Origin: Priestia abyssalis
GTDB lineage: Bacteria; Bacillota; Bacilli; Bacillales; Bacillaceae_H
Direction of reading: 5' to 3'
DNA: 64,000 nt
Assembly (NCBI RefSeq): GCF_002019595.1
Contig: NZ_KV917369.1
Span: forward strand, 2,930,624 to 2,994,623
Made by a program: the position numbers and the translations under genes
In this document: in pieces, positions 54,390 to 63,673 of the stretch
Layout of the letters: each line of letters opens with the position of its first letter
Position numbering within the stretch: the stretch's first letter is position 1
The notes under the pieces: generated by a model
Told to the model about the DNA's origin: nothing
Databases searched by the model: none
What the model saw: the letters and a program-made list of their open reading frames with translations, nothing else

Positions 54390-55568
54390 ATGCTTTGGAG
54401 CCACGAAAGAAAGAAATTCAAACCGCTAAATCAAAGGGGACTGAAATCGCTTATTGAGATAAAAATAGAATTAAAGAACAAAAGTAAAATGAAACCGAAA
54501 ATGGCAGCAAAACTAAATTTAACGAAAGATGAGATCAAACTTATCAATAACATTAAAGATATTACGAGAAAATATAATCTAAATAATGTGACACGAACAC
54601 AGGCGTATTTTAACTTTTATCTTGAACACCCCGAAATCCACTGGGCACTGCTCGGCCATATGGTATCTCGAAACGGTGGTTGGAATATGACCGACTTAAA
54701 AGGAGATCTTCTCTCAAGACTATTATCCGAAAAGGAACAACGACATTTCTTTTTATTTTTGGAACGCGGAAACTGGTTAATCTTTCAAGATGTATTTCCA
54801 CAATTTTTACTTTATGACCAAAGTGTAAAAAGAAACAAAAATCTGTTTTATCTTCTTCCCTATTTGAATGTTTCAACGTTTATGGAAACGATGTGGAATC
54901 ATTTTTGGCACTATAACGATAGTACTCTTCTAGCAATTGCAACGATTATTAATGAACAAAGCTATTTAGAAAAAGGAATCATTCAAAATCAGGATTTTAA
55001 AAGAACGGTAATAAACACGATTAGTTTTAAATTGTATGATTTTTTGCGATTGAATCACATTATTTTTCCTTTTAATACAGATGAGCAGAACGAAAAACCA
55101 AAATTAATCGGTGATACATTACAGCATTTCACGTCACTGCATGAGCGAATCATGCTAGGAAAACGGCTGTATTCACTGCTTTTTCACCGTCAAAACATTT
55201 TACAGGGTGTCTTGCTTTGGACTGGTAAACACCAGCATACTGGTTCTAGAAGCGATTACTGGAATGATTTGTTTCATCATGTTAATGAATCATTACCGGG
55301 TTCGGTTTATCGGCGCCGAATAGAAAATTGCCAATTAAAAAAAGGCGCAGTTCGAATATACAGCCCTCCATTACAATTTGCCTGGGAAAATATTGATCAT
55401 CCAAAAGCAGAAAAAGGCGACTGGTTTGATGATTGGAGGATCATCGACTATTTAATAGAAGATGAACAATATGAAGGAAGGGACATTCATGATGAATACT
55501 GTAAAACACTTAAGAAAATCGAGCTTACCATCACTACAAAAAAAGCAATATTCCTCAGACAAGAATAA
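54390..55568 (+). CDS. DUF2515 (YppC) family protein
   Basis: The 392-residue soluble product matches the DUF2515 family by blocks such as VTRTQAYFNFYLEHPEIHWA LLGHMVSRNGGWNMTDLKGD, FFLFLERGNWLIFQDVFPQF, and HQHTGSRSDYWNDLF. Members are conserved in Bacillus; no reaction is known to me. GGGAGG lies before the ATG. Its 3' end overlaps the next gene by ~80 bp. Confidence 0.82.
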   Translation: MLWSHERKKFKPLNQRGLKSLIEIKIELKNKSKMKPKMAAKLNLTKDEIKLINNIKDITRKYNLNNVTRTQAYFNFYLEHPEIHWALLGHMVSRNGGWNMTDLKGDLLSRLLSEKEQRHFFLFLERGNWLIFQDVFPQFLLYDQSVKRNKNLFYLLPYLNVSTFMETMWNHFWHYNDSTLLAIATIINEQSYLEKGIIQNQDFKRTVINTISFKLYDFLRLNHIIFPFNTDEQNEKPKLIGDTLQHFTSLHERIMLGKRLYSLLFHRQNILQGVLLWTGKHQHTGSRSDYWNDLFHHVNESLPGSVYRRRIENCQLKKGAVRIYSPPLQFAWENIDHPKAEKGDWFDDWRIIDYLIEDEQYEGRDIHDEYCKTLKKIELTITTKKAIFLRQE

Positions 55569-55953
55569 CAGTCGCAATGCATATATTACAGCAGTTCTTT
55601 TTGCATCTTTAGTCGGGACGTATTTAGACTTATTTTTTGTTGGCAAAGAATTGTATACCTTTCCAGCTAGACCTTTTTCTGACATATTCTCCATCAATAT
55701 TGTTTTTACTTTATTCATACTTCCCCTCTTTACTGCTCTCTTTTTATTTGTCGCCACAAAAGTGGGGCCGTACATACGAGTATCAATCATCTTTATGATC
55801 AGTGTTATGGGATTTTTCATTGAACAATATACAGAAAAAATCGGATGGTTTACCCACCATGGTAAGTGGAATCATCTATATTCATTTTGGGGATATATAA
55901 TTTTTTGGATAGTTATTTGGAGATTTTACCGTTGGATGATGGATTTCGATTAA
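55489..55953 (+). CDS. CBO0543-family small membrane protein
   Basis: The ~155-residue product has four hydrophobic segments (AVLFASLVGTYLDLFFVG; INIVFTLFILPLFTALFLFV; ISVMGFFIEQ; WGYIIFWIVIWRFYRW). The pattern TYLDLFF...FxxEQ fits the CBO0543 family seen in spore formers. GGAAGGG precedes tandem ATGs at 55489, overlapping the end of the DUF2515 gene. Function unknown. Confidence 0.75.
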   Translation: MMNTVKHLRKSSLPSLQKKQYSSDKNNSRNAYITAVLFASLVGTYLDLFFVGKELYTFPARPFSDIFSINIVFTLFILPLFTALFLFVATKVGPYIRVSIIFMISVMGFFIEQYTEKIGWFTHHGKWNHLYSFWGYIIFWIVIWRFYRWMMDFD

Positions 55954-56120
55954 AAATCATTATCTAATAACAAAATATATAAGCCCAATTAAATAATTTA
56001 ACATTAGGCTATAGAGAAAAAATCACTGTAAGTACTGCCACACTTACAAATATATCTACATGATCAGCTATTGAATATGTTAAAAAATTAACTGGGATTT
56101 ATATATATAAATCCACATAA

Positions 56121-56160
56121 TGAATTTGACATAAGCAAAAAACGCCTATGTCAAATTCAT
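56121..56160. terminator. Terminator 3' of ferredoxin-NADP reductase gene
   Basis: ATGAATTTGACATA pairs with TATGTCAAATTCAT just after the stop of the minus-strand gene. Confidence 0.75.
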
Positions 56161-56173
56161 TACGCATAAGCGA

Positions 56174-57244
56174 CTACAAAGCCATCGGACTAGATGATTG
56201 CATCATGTGCTTCACTAATTCCCGATTGCGCTTTTTAAAGATTTCATTGTGGGAAGAAACCATTGCACTGCTGCTGGCGTCAGGCTGGATATACTGCTTT
56301 GCTTTGTTTACGGCATTCGCTGCATCCTGAAAAGCCCCCATGATCAAGTTCAGCTTTCCATCATGCTTTAAAATATCTCCTGCCGCGTAAAGTCCAGGGA
56401 TGGAAGATTCACTGTTGGCATTCCCTGAAATATAATACTGATCCGCAAGCACAATATCCAACTCGCTATTTTCAAGCAATGTTGCATCCCGCTCGTAACC
56501 ATGATTGATGACCACTTCATCGACAGGCAAATAAGAAATCTCCCCTGTCTCATGATTGGTCAATTCGACCCGTTCAATCACTTCATGATTAGAGCAAGCC
56601 ATTAGCTTTGTAATGGATGTATTGAAAAAGCAAACAGCAGAACTGTTCATGAGTTGAGTGACTTGCGCTTCGTGGCCTGCCAACGCCTCTTTTCGATAAG
56701 TCAAATAAACTTGTTTGGCGATCGGCTCCAGTTCATTCGCCCAATCGATGGCAGAATTTCCTCCACCAGAAATGATAACCGTTTTATTTTGGAAACGCTT
56801 TAAAGACTTTACCGTATAGTTTAAGTTCGATACTTCAAATCTCTCCGCACCTTCTATTTCAAGCTTTTGAGGCTTCAATATCCCGCTGCCGACGGCCACA
56901 ATGACCGTTTTGGAAAAGTGTCTCTGCCCTGAAGCGGCTTGCAGTATAAATACACCTTCTTCATTCCGTGTAATCGACTCTATTTTTTCATTCAACACGA
57001 CTGTCGGATTAAAGGTTAGTCCTTGCTTTACAAGCTGTTCAATTAATTGAGCTCCTGAAATGGGCGTCAGCCCTCCAACATCCCAAATCATTTTTTCAGG
57101 ATATACATGGATTTTTCCACCTAACTGCGGCTGATATTCAATGAGCTTCGTTTTCATTTCTCGCAGTCCGCTGTAAAAAGTCGAGTAAAGCCCTGCCGGC
57201 CCCCCTCCGATTACCGTTACATCAAATAATTCTTCATTTTCCAT
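56174..57244 (-). CDS. Ferredoxin/flavodoxin--NADP reductase type 2 (YcgT/YumC-like), Fur-controlled
   Basis: The 356-residue product has the TrxR-like FNR plan: FDVTVIGGGPAGLYSTFYSG (FAD), VIISGGGNSAIDWANEL (NADP), and GLYAAGDILKHDGKLNLIMG AFQDAANAVNKAKQYI. It lacks the CxxC of true thioredoxin reductases. In B. subtilis YcgT is a Fur-regulated member that feeds electrons to iron release from siderophores. A perfect Fur-type site lies 27 bp upstream, and the divergent genes encode a siderophore importer, so the same role is likely here. Confidence 0.9.
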   Translation of the reverse strand: MENEELFDVTVIGGGPAGLYSTFYSGLREMKTKLIEYQPQLGGKIHVYPEKMIWDVGGLTPISGAQLIEQLVKQGLTFNPTVVLNEKIESITRNEEGVFILQAASGQRHFSKTVIVAVGSGILKPQKLEIEGAERFEVSNLNYTVKSLKRFQNKTVIISGGGNSAIDWANELEPIAKQVYLTYRKEALAGHEAQVTQLMNSSAVCFFNTSITKLMACSNHEVIERVELTNHETGEISYLPVDEVVINHGYERDATLLENSELDIVLADQYYISGNANSESSIPGLYAAGDILKHDGKLNLIMGAFQDAANAVNKAKQYIQPDASSSAMVSSHNEIFKKRNRELVKHMMQSSSPMAL

Positions 57245-57270
57245 TTCCGTTCACTCCTGACAATCAATAT

Positions 57271-57285
57271 TGATAATCATTATCA
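57271..57285 (-). promoter_or_regulatory. Fur box for the reductase gene
   Basis: TGATAATCATTATCA is a perfect 7-1-7 Fur palindrome 27 bp upstream of the start. Confidence 0.9.
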
Positions 57286-57376
57286 TCGTTAATTAAGATA
57301 ATACCTCTTTTTCATCATTTTTACAATGCCTGTTGACAATATAATAAAAGAATTATAGTATGTAACTATCCGATAC

Positions 57377-57391
57377 TGATAATCATTATCA
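57377..57391 (+). promoter_or_regulatory. Fur box for the siderophore operon
   Basis: TGATAATCATTATCA, extended to ACTGATAATCATTATCAGT, lies 31 bp before the ATPase start. Confidence 0.92.
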
Positions 57392-57421
57392 GTTAACTTT
57401 TATCAAAACGGGGGTTAACAA

Positions 57422-58267
57422 ATGGTTCGCCTATATACAGATCACTTGCACATCGGCTACGGTGAACGCTTAATAGTGAAGGATCTCAGCGTTGAAATTC
57501 CAGACAAAAAAATCACCACCATTATCGGGTCGAATGGATGCGGGAAATCTACGCTATTAAAAGCGATTACCCGCCTTATTTCACCTCAATCTGGAACAGT
57601 CGTATTAGACGGAGAGAATATTTTAAAGCAAAACACAAAGGTACTTGCGAAAAAAATGGCGATTCTCCCGCAAACACCGGAAAGTGCAAGCGGATTGACG
57701 GTCGGTGAGCTCGTATCCTATGGCCGCTTTCCCTATCAAAAAGGCTTTGGCCGCCTAACGAAAAAAGATTATGAAGTCATTGATTGGGCACTGGAGGTCA
57801 CAGGCACAAAAGACTTTAAATTCCGTCCGGTAGATGCCCTATCAGGAGGCCAGCGCCAACGCGTTTGGATCGCCATGGCCCTTGCCCAAGAAACCGACAT
57901 TATCTTTCTTGATGAACCAACAACCTATTTGGATATGGCACACCAGCTGGAAGTTTTGGAACTGCTGCAAAAACTGAATAGGGAACAAGAGCGCACGATT
58001 GTCATGGTCCTCCATGATCTAAACCAGGCAGCTCGTTTTGCCGATTATATTATCGCTTTAAAAGACGGAGAAATCGTGAAAGCAGGAAGCTGTGAAGAGG
58101 TCATTCGCCGTGATGTGCTAAAAAAAGTGTTTCAGATTGATGCCGAAATCGGAAAAGATCCCCGAACAAACAAACCAATGTGTGTCACCTACAACCTACT
58201 AAAAGGAGAACAACAAGATGAAGAAACTTTTGATTCCATTCCTACTGTTATTCGTGCTCATGGTTAG
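57422..58267 (+). CDS. Iron-siderophore ABC transporter ATPase (FecE/FhuC type)
   Basis: The 281-residue product has Walker A GSNGCGKST, Q-loop LPQTPESASGLTVGELVSYG RFPYQ, signature LSGGQRQR, and Walker B IIFLDEPTTYLDMAHQLEVL, all typical of iron(III)-siderophore importers. It powers uptake in the cytoplasm. It heads a Fur-box-led operon and overlaps the next gene by 50 bp. Confidence 0.94.
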   Translation: MVRLYTDHLHIGYGERLIVKDLSVEIPDKKITTIIGSNGCGKSTLLKAITRLISPQSGTVVLDGENILKQNTKVLAKKMAILPQTPESASGLTVGELVSYGRFPYQKGFGRLTKKDYEVIDWALEVTGTKDFKFRPVDALSGGQRQRVWIAMALAQETDIIFLDEPTTYLDMAHQLEVLELLQKLNREQERTIVMVLHDLNQAARFADYIIALKDGEIVKAGSCEEVIRRDVLKKVFQIDAEIGKDPRTNKPMCVTYNLLKGEQQDEETFDSIPTVIRAHG

Positions 58268-59141
58268 TGCCTGCAGCAACAAGTCAACCGAAAACAACAA
58301 TGAATCTGCCAAAGAAGCTGACAAGCCGGAAACAATTACATATGAGTCGGAAAACGGTCCTGTTGAAGTTCCCGCCGATCCGCAGCGCGTTGTCGTCCTT
58401 TCTTCATTCGCAGGAAATGTCATGGCTTTAGACGTTAATGTTGTCGGAGTTGATTCATGGTCTAAAATGAACCCGCGCTTTGCCGACAAATTAAAAGATG
58501 CGGAAGAAGTATCGGATGAAAACTTGGAAAAAATCATTGAATTGGAGCCCGATCTCATCATCGGTTTATCCAATATTAAGAACGTTGATAAATTAAAAGA
58601 AATTGCTCCTACTGTCACGTATACATACGGAAAAGTAGATTATTTAACACAACACGTAGAAATCGGTAAACTGTTAAATAAAGAAAAAGAAGCACAAGCT
58701 TGGGTCGATGACTTCAAACAACGCGCCCAAAAAGCCGGTGAGGACATTAAAGCGAAAATCGGTGAAGATACTACTGTTTCTGTCATTGAAAACTGGGATA
58801 AACAGCTTTACGTGTTCGGCGATAACTGGGGACGCGGTACAGAAATTCTATATCAAGAAATGAAATTAAAAATGCCTGAAAAAGTAAAAGAAATGGCGTT
58901 AAAAGACGGTTACTATGCCCTATCAGCGGAAGTCCTTCCTGAGTTCGCCGGAGACTATATGATTTTGAGCAAGAATGCGGATACGGACAATTCATTCCAG
59001 GAAACCGAAACATACAAAAACATTCCGGCTGTTAAAAATAATCAAGTATTCGAAGTCAATTCAAAAGAATTTTACTTTAATGATCCATTAACGTTAGATA
59101 TGCAATTAGATTACTTTAAGAAAAGTTTTCTCGGTGAGTAA
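58218..59141 (+). CDS. Iron-siderophore substrate-binding lipoprotein
   Basis: The 307-residue product has a lipoprotein signal (LLFVLMVSACS, lipid Cys19) and a FecB-type fold: VEVPADPQRVVVLSSFAGNV, DENLEKIIELEPDLIIGLSN, and the helical backbone between lobes. The Bacillus YfmC-like layout suggests ferric citrate or a hydroxamate, but the ligand cannot be read from sequence. AAAAGGAG precedes the ATG inside the ATPase gene. Confidence 0.92.
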   Translation: MKKLLIPFLLLFVLMVSACSNKSTENNNESAKEADKPETITYESENGPVEVPADPQRVVVLSSFAGNVMALDVNVVGVDSWSKMNPRFADKLKDAEEVSDENLEKIIELEPDLIIGLSNIKNVDKLKEIAPTVTYTYGKVDYLTQHVEIGKLLNKEKEAQAWVDDFKQRAQKAGEDIKAKIGEDTTVSVIENWDKQLYVFGDNWGRGTEILYQEMKLKMPEKVKEMALKDGYYALSAEVLPEFAGDYMILSKNADTDNSFQETETYKNIPAVKNNQVFEVNSKEFYFNDPLTLDMQLDYFKKSFLGE

Positions 59142-59149
59142 TACGACAA

Positions 59150-59203
59150 AAGGCCCGTCATGAACCCCATAAAATCATGGGGGTTCGTGACAGGGCCTTT
59201 CTT
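59150..59203 (+). terminator. Strong hairpin inside the siderophore operon
   Basis: AAAGGCCCGTCATGAACCCC AT pairs with ATGGGGGTTCGTGACAGGGC CTTT, followed by CTTTAAA. It directly follows the binding-protein stop and would reduce or block readthrough to the permease genes. Confidence 0.8.
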
Positions 59204-59246
59204 TAAATATGGCTGTTTTCGCAAACTTTGTTGCTATTTAACAAAT

Positions 59247-59382
59247 GGTGGGGAGTGGTTTCCACTCCAGGTTGCTCGCTTTCCGCGGGGCGTGCGGTGA
59301 GCCTCCTCGGCTTACAGCCTGTGGGGTCTCACCTGTCCCGCTGCTCTAAGCAGGAGTCTCGCACCTTCCGCTCCAACCAACC
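59247..59382. repeat. GC-rich Bacillaceae dispersed repeat
   Basis: The stretch with TCCGCGGGGCGTGCGGTGAG CCTCCTCGGC, GGGGTCTCACCTGTCCC and CAGGAGTCTCGCACCTTCCG CTCCAA is much more GC-rich than its surroundings and matches my memory of a non-coding element found many times in Bacillus-group genomes. Function unknown. It lies between the binding-protein and permease genes. Confidence 0.7.
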
Positions 59383-59490
59383 TTAAACGGTTATCTTTCA
59401 AGAAACCTATCTAAAAACAACAATCTTTTAGAAAAGAGCCTTAAATATCAAGGTGATCCGTTTCAAACTTATGTGACACCGCTTCTTTAT

Positions 59491-59682
59491 TCTATATACA
59501 TTCCACTTAATAACTCGACACGGCTTCATTTTATCGAAAATTATTCACAATCGGTGGTCCAGACCACTTGAATCTACCCTAAAGGGTTCATCTAAGCGGA
59601 TAGCGCCAACCCCGCAAGGGGGGTGTCTCTAGAAGATTTGACATGTCCGTTCTTTGGTCATGTCGAATCTTCTAAATCGATC
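59491..59682 (-). repeat. Dispersed hairpin-containing repeat, copy B
   Basis: This is the inverted partner of the stretch at 2022-2170. Here the terminal hairpin is complete: AGAAGATTCGACATGACC faces GGACATGTCAAATCTTCT. A longer middle (GACACCCCCCTTGCGGGGTT on the minus strand) is absent from copy A. It ends about 34 bp before the permease start. Confidence 0.8.
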
Positions 59683-59715
59683 TATATATTCTATAAAAGA
59701 AAAGATGTGAGACCT

Positions 59716-60726
59716 ATGACTAAACAAACTCAACCTTCCATTCCATTTGTCTATAAACTGCTTGCAGGATTGCTTCTGTTTATCGGGGCGTTTATTATTG
59801 CCATGGTATTTGGAGCGGCGGATACCACCATCAAAGATGTATGGCTGGCCCTTACTTCTAATGCTGCCGGTGATAAAATCTCCATTATCCGGGAGATTCG
59901 TTTGCCGCGTGAAGTGGCGGCCATTTTTGTTGGCGCTGCCCTCGCCGTTTCCGGCGCCATCATGCAGGGACTGACGAGAAATCCGCTCGCCGATCCAGGC
60001 CTGCTCGGGCTGACTGCCGGGGCTTACGCGGCATTGGCGATTACCATTGCATTCGTGCCTTCCATCAATTATTTTGGTATCATGATCACTTGCTTTATCG
60101 GATCGGCTGCAGGGACGATAATGGTGTTCGGTATTGGCGCAATGAAAAAGGGCGGCTTTTCCCCTCTTCGAATCGTATTGGCCGGGTCGGCTGTATCTGC
60201 CTTCCTCTACGCGATTGCAGAAGGCATCGGCATTTACTTTAAAATTTCAAAGGATATATCCATGTGGACGGCAGGAGGAATGACTGGTACGACATGGAAC
60301 CAGCTTCAAGTCATCGTTCCGTTCATTTCGGCAGGGATTCTAATTTCCCTTTTCTTCTCTCGGCAGCTTACCATCCTTAGCTTAAGTGAAGAAGTAGCCA
60401 TTGGCTTAGGACAAAAGATAGTAGCCATCAAAACCATTCTTTTTATTGTGATTATTCTGCTTGCCGGCGCTTCTGTTGCCCTTGTTGGGAACATGGCCTT
60501 CATCGGTTTAATGGTTCCTCATATCGTCCGTGCCATCGTCGGAACAGATTATCGTTTTATCATCCCGATGTCAGTCATTGCAGGTGCCGTTTTCATGCTT
60601 TTGGCCGATACACTCGCCCGGACGATTAATGCACCATATGAAACACCTGTAGCGGCCATTATTGCGATAATTGGGTTGCCTTTCTTCCTGTTTATCGTGC
60701 ATAAAGGAGGGAAAGCATTCTCATGA
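59716..60726 (+). CDS. Iron-siderophore ABC permease 1 (FecCD family)
   Basis: The ~336-residue product has about ten membrane segments and FecCD blocks: REIRLPREVAAIFVGAALAV SGAIMQGLTRNPLADPGLLG LTAGAYAALA and GNMAFIGLMVPHIVRAIVGT DYR. The in-frame sequence 5' of 59716 lies in repeat copy B; the ATG at 59716 (MTKQTQPSIPF) gives the family length, and a weak GATGTGAG site precedes it. It overlaps the second permease by ATGA-type coupling. Confidence 0.92.
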   Translation: MTKQTQPSIPFVYKLLAGLLLFIGAFIIAMVFGAADTTIKDVWLALTSNAAGDKISIIREIRLPREVAAIFVGAALAVSGAIMQGLTRNPLADPGLLGLTAGAYAALAITIAFVPSINYFGIMITCFIGSAAGTIMVFGIGAMKKGGFSPLRIVLAGSAVSAFLYAIAEGIGIYFKISKDISMWTAGGMTGTTWNQLQVIVPFISAGILISLFFSRQLTILSLSEEVAIGLGQKIVAIKTILFIVIILLAGASVALVGNMAFIGLMVPHIVRAIVGTDYRFIIPMSVIAGAVFMLLADTLARTINAPYETPVAAIIAIIGLPFFLFIVHKGGKAFS

Positions 60727-61730
60727 TTCAACCCGCTTTACTGAAAAAACAACGACTGATTCTCTTTCTATTACTGGCACTTATTCTAATTTCCGTCGTC
60801 TTGGGAATGGGTATGGGATACGCCTCCCTCTCCTATGACAGACTACTTCCAACCATCCTCGGTCAAGGAACATTTAAAGAGGAATTTGTTTTATTTTCCA
60901 TTCGATTGCCACGGATGATCATTACACTGTTAGCAGGCATGGCCCTTGCCTTATCCGGTGCAATTTTGCAAGGAATCACAAGAAATGATTTGGCTGATCC
61001 CGGAATCATAGGAATTAACTCCGGAGCAGGTGTCGCCGTTGCCATTTTCTTTTTGTTTTTCCCAATTGATGCGGGTTCCTTTGTGTACTTGCTGCCGCTT
61101 GTGGCATTTGTTGGTGCTCTGCTGACGGCATGCCTGCTTTATGTGTTTTCGTATAACAAAAACACGGGTCTGCAGCCGGTAAAACTAGTACTGGTCGGGG
61201 TTGGGTTTGCCATGGCATTTTCCGGATTGATGATCGTCCTTATTTCATCTGCTGAACGTGCAAAAGTAGATTTTATCGCTAAATGGCTGAACGGAAATAT
61301 TTGGGGGACTGATTGGCCTTTTATTTGGGCGATTCTTCCATGGCTGATTATCCTCATTCCGTTTACTTTATATAAAGCAAATCGATTGAATCTCCTTGGA
61401 GTAAGCGAACCTGTGGCGATCGGGGTTGGCGTATCAATCGAAAAAGAACGCATTGTCTTAATGCTGACAGCTGTTGCGCTCGCAGCCGCAGCCGTTTCTG
61501 TCACGGGAGGCATCACCTTTATCGGACTAATAGCCCCGCACATCGCAAAGGCTTTAGTCGGGCCGAGAAACCAGCTATTCATCCCCATCGCAATTCTGCT
61601 TGGCGGATGGCTCTTACTGCTTGCAGATACGATCGGACGCAATGTGGCCTCTCCCGACGGCATCCCGGCGGGTATCATGGTCGCATTGATCGGCGCACCG
61701 TATTTCGTCTATTTATTATTGAAGAAATAA
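60723..61730 (+). CDS. Iron-siderophore ABC permease 2 (FecCD family)
   Basis: The 335-residue product has FecCD blocks SIRLPRMIITLLAGMALALS GAILQGITRNDLADPGIIGI NSGAGVAVA and GGITFIGLIAPHIAKALVGP RNQL. It overlaps the first permease by 4 bp and forms the heterodimeric channel with it. A terminator follows at 61757-61797. Confidence 0.93.
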   Translation: MIQPALLKKQRLILFLLLALILISVVLGMGMGYASLSYDRLLPTILGQGTFKEEFVLFSIRLPRMIITLLAGMALALSGAILQGITRNDLADPGIIGINSGAGVAVAIFFLFFPIDAGSFVYLLPLVAFVGALLTACLLYVFSYNKNTGLQPVKLVLVGVGFAMAFSGLMIVLISSAERAKVDFIAKWLNGNIWGTDWPFIWAILPWLIILIPFTLYKANRLNLLGVSEPVAIGVGVSIEKERIVLMLTAVALAAAAVSVTGGITFIGLIAPHIAKALVGPRNQLFIPIAILLGGWLLLLADTIGRNVASPDGIPAGIMVALIGAPYFVYLLLKK

Positions 61731-61756
61731 AAATCGTACGAACGCTGAATCAGCAA

Positions 61757-61797
61757 ACAATCCCTTGGGAATCTGTTATTCTCAAGGGATTGTTTAT
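61757..61797 (+). terminator. Terminator of the siderophore operon
   Basis: AACAATCCCTTGGGAAT pairs with ATTCTCAAGGGATTGTTT just after the second permease. Confidence 0.85.
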
Positions 61798-62002
61798 TAG
61801 TCCAGAAAAAAGTGATCCTCCTTCAAATTTTCGTAAAAAAATAAGGCGGGGCAGTTCAATGACCGTTCTCTATACTGATTACACATTGTGTCCCCGAAGC
61901 GAAAAAAATGAGACAAAACCCTTAGGAACTTTGTCCATATCCACCTTTCTCCGTTTCTCATAGTATATATGACCAGATTTAAAAAGGAGGCTGATATCAG
62001 TT

Positions 62003-62448
62003 ATGAGTAATGTTCTGATTCTCTCCACAGGACCGATGAAAATTCCGGGAAGAATCACAGGTGATCCTGAAGGCGGCCCCCCGATGTTGTTCATATTTCA
62101 ATTAGAAATCCATCTGATAGAGATTTGAAATTCCAATTGTTCACCGATGTTTCTGATGGCACAGGACCTGTGATTACTTATCCTGATGATGTTCAATTGA
62201 TTCCTCCCAATAGCTGCCTGACGAAAACACTCTTCTTTTCTTCTATTGCCCAACCAGGTGATATCCTTCATTTTTATATGAAAGGAAATCTTGATGAAGG
62301 TGTGGAGAGACTTGAACTTTCATTCGTCGGACAAAGAACAAGTGATCAAATGAATGAACCCACCCTCTTCTTCCGCAACTCAGATCTTATGAAAGTCGAA
62401 CTTAAACAAATTTCCCCCGATTTTCCTGTAAATCCTCTACTGCACTAG
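62003..62448 (+). pseudogene. Frameshifted gene of unknown family (poly-C slip)
   Basis: From an ATG at 62003 (ribosome site AAAAAGGAGG) the frame reads MSNVLILSTGPMKIPGRITG DPEGGPP and then loses register at a run of six C (62077-62082). Adding one C restores a frame that continues DVVHISIRNPSDRDLKFQLF TDVSDGTGPVITYPDDVQLI and runs to 62448. The whole would be ~148 residues, beta-rich, no signal peptide. The break may be a true pseudogene, a phase-variable tract or a sequence error. Family not recognised. Confidence 0.7.
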
Positions 62449-62498
62449 TAACCAAGTAGTTTAAACTAGATTACGTGTTACAGTCGTGCGAAAAATAA

Positions 62499-62535
62499 AA
62501 AGACCTATTCCACAATCCGAATAGATCTTTTTATA
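62499..62535. terminator. Bidirectional terminator
   Basis: AAAAAGACCTATTC pairs with GAATAGATCTTTTT between the frameshifted gene and convergent ohrA. Confidence 0.75.
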
Positions 62536-62582
62536 TGTTGTTTGTCAAAACAGTAATAGAAGTTTCATTGTACAAAAAACCG

Positions 62583-62999
62583 TTAAAGGACGTTCAACTG
62601 GACTCCTATATTTCCTCTTGTCGCTTTTGAATACGGACAAACTTGATGCGCCGCTTCAACTAGCTGCTGCGCTTCTTCTTTGCTTACTCCTTCCACCTTC
62701 ACATCCAATACGGCCGCTAAACCGAAGCCTCCGTCTGCATCTTTGCCGATGGAAATATGGGCGGTTACTTCTGTGCTTTCAACTTTCACACGCTTTTGGC
62801 GAATGACAAGATTTAATGCACTGTCAAAGCAAGCCGCATATCCAGCCGCAAATAATTGCTCCGGATTTGTAGCAGCCTCCCCGCTTCCACCTAGTGCTTT
62901 CGGCATTTTCACATTCAAATTGATAATCCCGTCTTCTGATTGTACTTTTCCATTACGGCCTCCTGTTGCCGTTACAGTCGCTGTGTATAATGCTTCCAT
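62583..62999 (-). CDS. ohrA: Organic hydroperoxide resistance protein
   Basis: The 138-residue product reduces organic hydroperoxides with thiols. It has both reactive Cys motifs, GYAACFDSALNLV and HQVCPYSKATRGN, the segment NPEQLFAAGYAACF and the Arg-containing N-terminus GGRNGKVQSEDG. Its start lies only three bases after the stop of ohrR, so the two are co-transcribed. Confidence 0.95.
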   Translation of the reverse strand: MEALYTATVTATGGRNGKVQSEDGIINLNVKMPKALGGSGEAATNPEQLFAAGYAACFDSALNLVIRQKRVKVESTEVTAHISIGKDADGGFGLAAVLDVKVEGVSKEEAQQLVEAAHQVCPYSKATRGNIGVQLNVL

Positions 63000-63002
63000 T
63001 TC

Positions 63003-63443
63003 TTATTCTCCCTTTCGTAATTGAGCAGTCAGTTGATTCAATTTCATTAATAAATCGAGGTACTCCTCTTTCGTAATGCCAAATCTCGGCGCGACGCTTT
63101 TAGGGATGCATGCGGCTTGTTTTTTTAAGGCCTTCCCCTGCTCCGTCAAAGAAATCGCCACTTTCCGTTCATCTTCTTTCAGACGTACACGTTGGATCAA
63201 TCCGATTTGTTCCATCCTTTTTAACATGGGAGTAAGAGTACCCGAGTCTAAATATAGTTTTTCTCCGATATCGGAAACCGTCCGTTCATCTTTCTCCCAA
63301 AGAACGAGCATCACCAAATATTGAGGAAACGTCAGATTCATTTCTTCCAAATGCTCTCGGTACAATTTAGTGATTTCCTTTGAGCAGGCGTAAACCGCAA
63401 AACATAATTGGTTTTCAAGCTTTAAATATTGTTCTTCATTCAT
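63003..63443 (-). CDS. ohrR: OhrR, MarR-family peroxide sensor
   Basis: The 146-residue product has the OhrR N-terminus with sensor Cys14 (LENQLCFAVYACSKEITKLY), winged helix TVSDIGEKLYLDSGTLTPML KRMEQIGLI and wing RVRLKEDERKVAISLTEQGK. Oxidation of the Cys by organic peroxide releases DNA and induces ohrA. A palindrome 21 bp upstream is the likely operator, implying autoregulation with ohrA. Confidence 0.95.
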   Translation of the reverse strand: MNEEQYLKLENQLCFAVYACSKEITKLYREHLEEMNLTFPQYLVMLVLWEKDERTVSDIGEKLYLDSGTLTPMLKRMEQIGLIQRVRLKEDERKVAISLTEQGKALKKQAACIPKSVAPRFGITKEEYLDLLMKLNQLTAQLRKGE

Positions 63444-63464
63444 AAGGCGGCATCCTTCTTTATA

Positions 63465-63484
63465 TTAAATTGTGCACAATTTAA
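63465..63484 (-). promoter_or_regulatory. Probable OhrR operator
   Basis: TTAAATTGTGCACAATTTAA is a perfect 20-bp palindrome 21 bp upstream of ohrR, with the AATTG/CAATT half-sites expected for OhrR. Confidence 0.75.
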
Positions 63485-63673
63485 TTTTAAACAATATAAA
63501 TGAAAAGTCAACACTAATGTTTCCTGTTGCTTTTAATCTCCGCCTATGTGGAAAAAAATATGTAAACAAGAAAATTTTTCATATTTTGTGACGATTTTTT
63601 GAACTAATTGTTGCAAATTTGTGAACATTATGTTATTTTTTATTCAAGGGACAAAGACAAAGGGGATGATCAA

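Noticed and set aside
59247..59682. Repeat block considered as an insertion sequence
   Set aside because: No transposase frame or clear terminal inverted repeats with target duplications; better described as two non-coding repeats.
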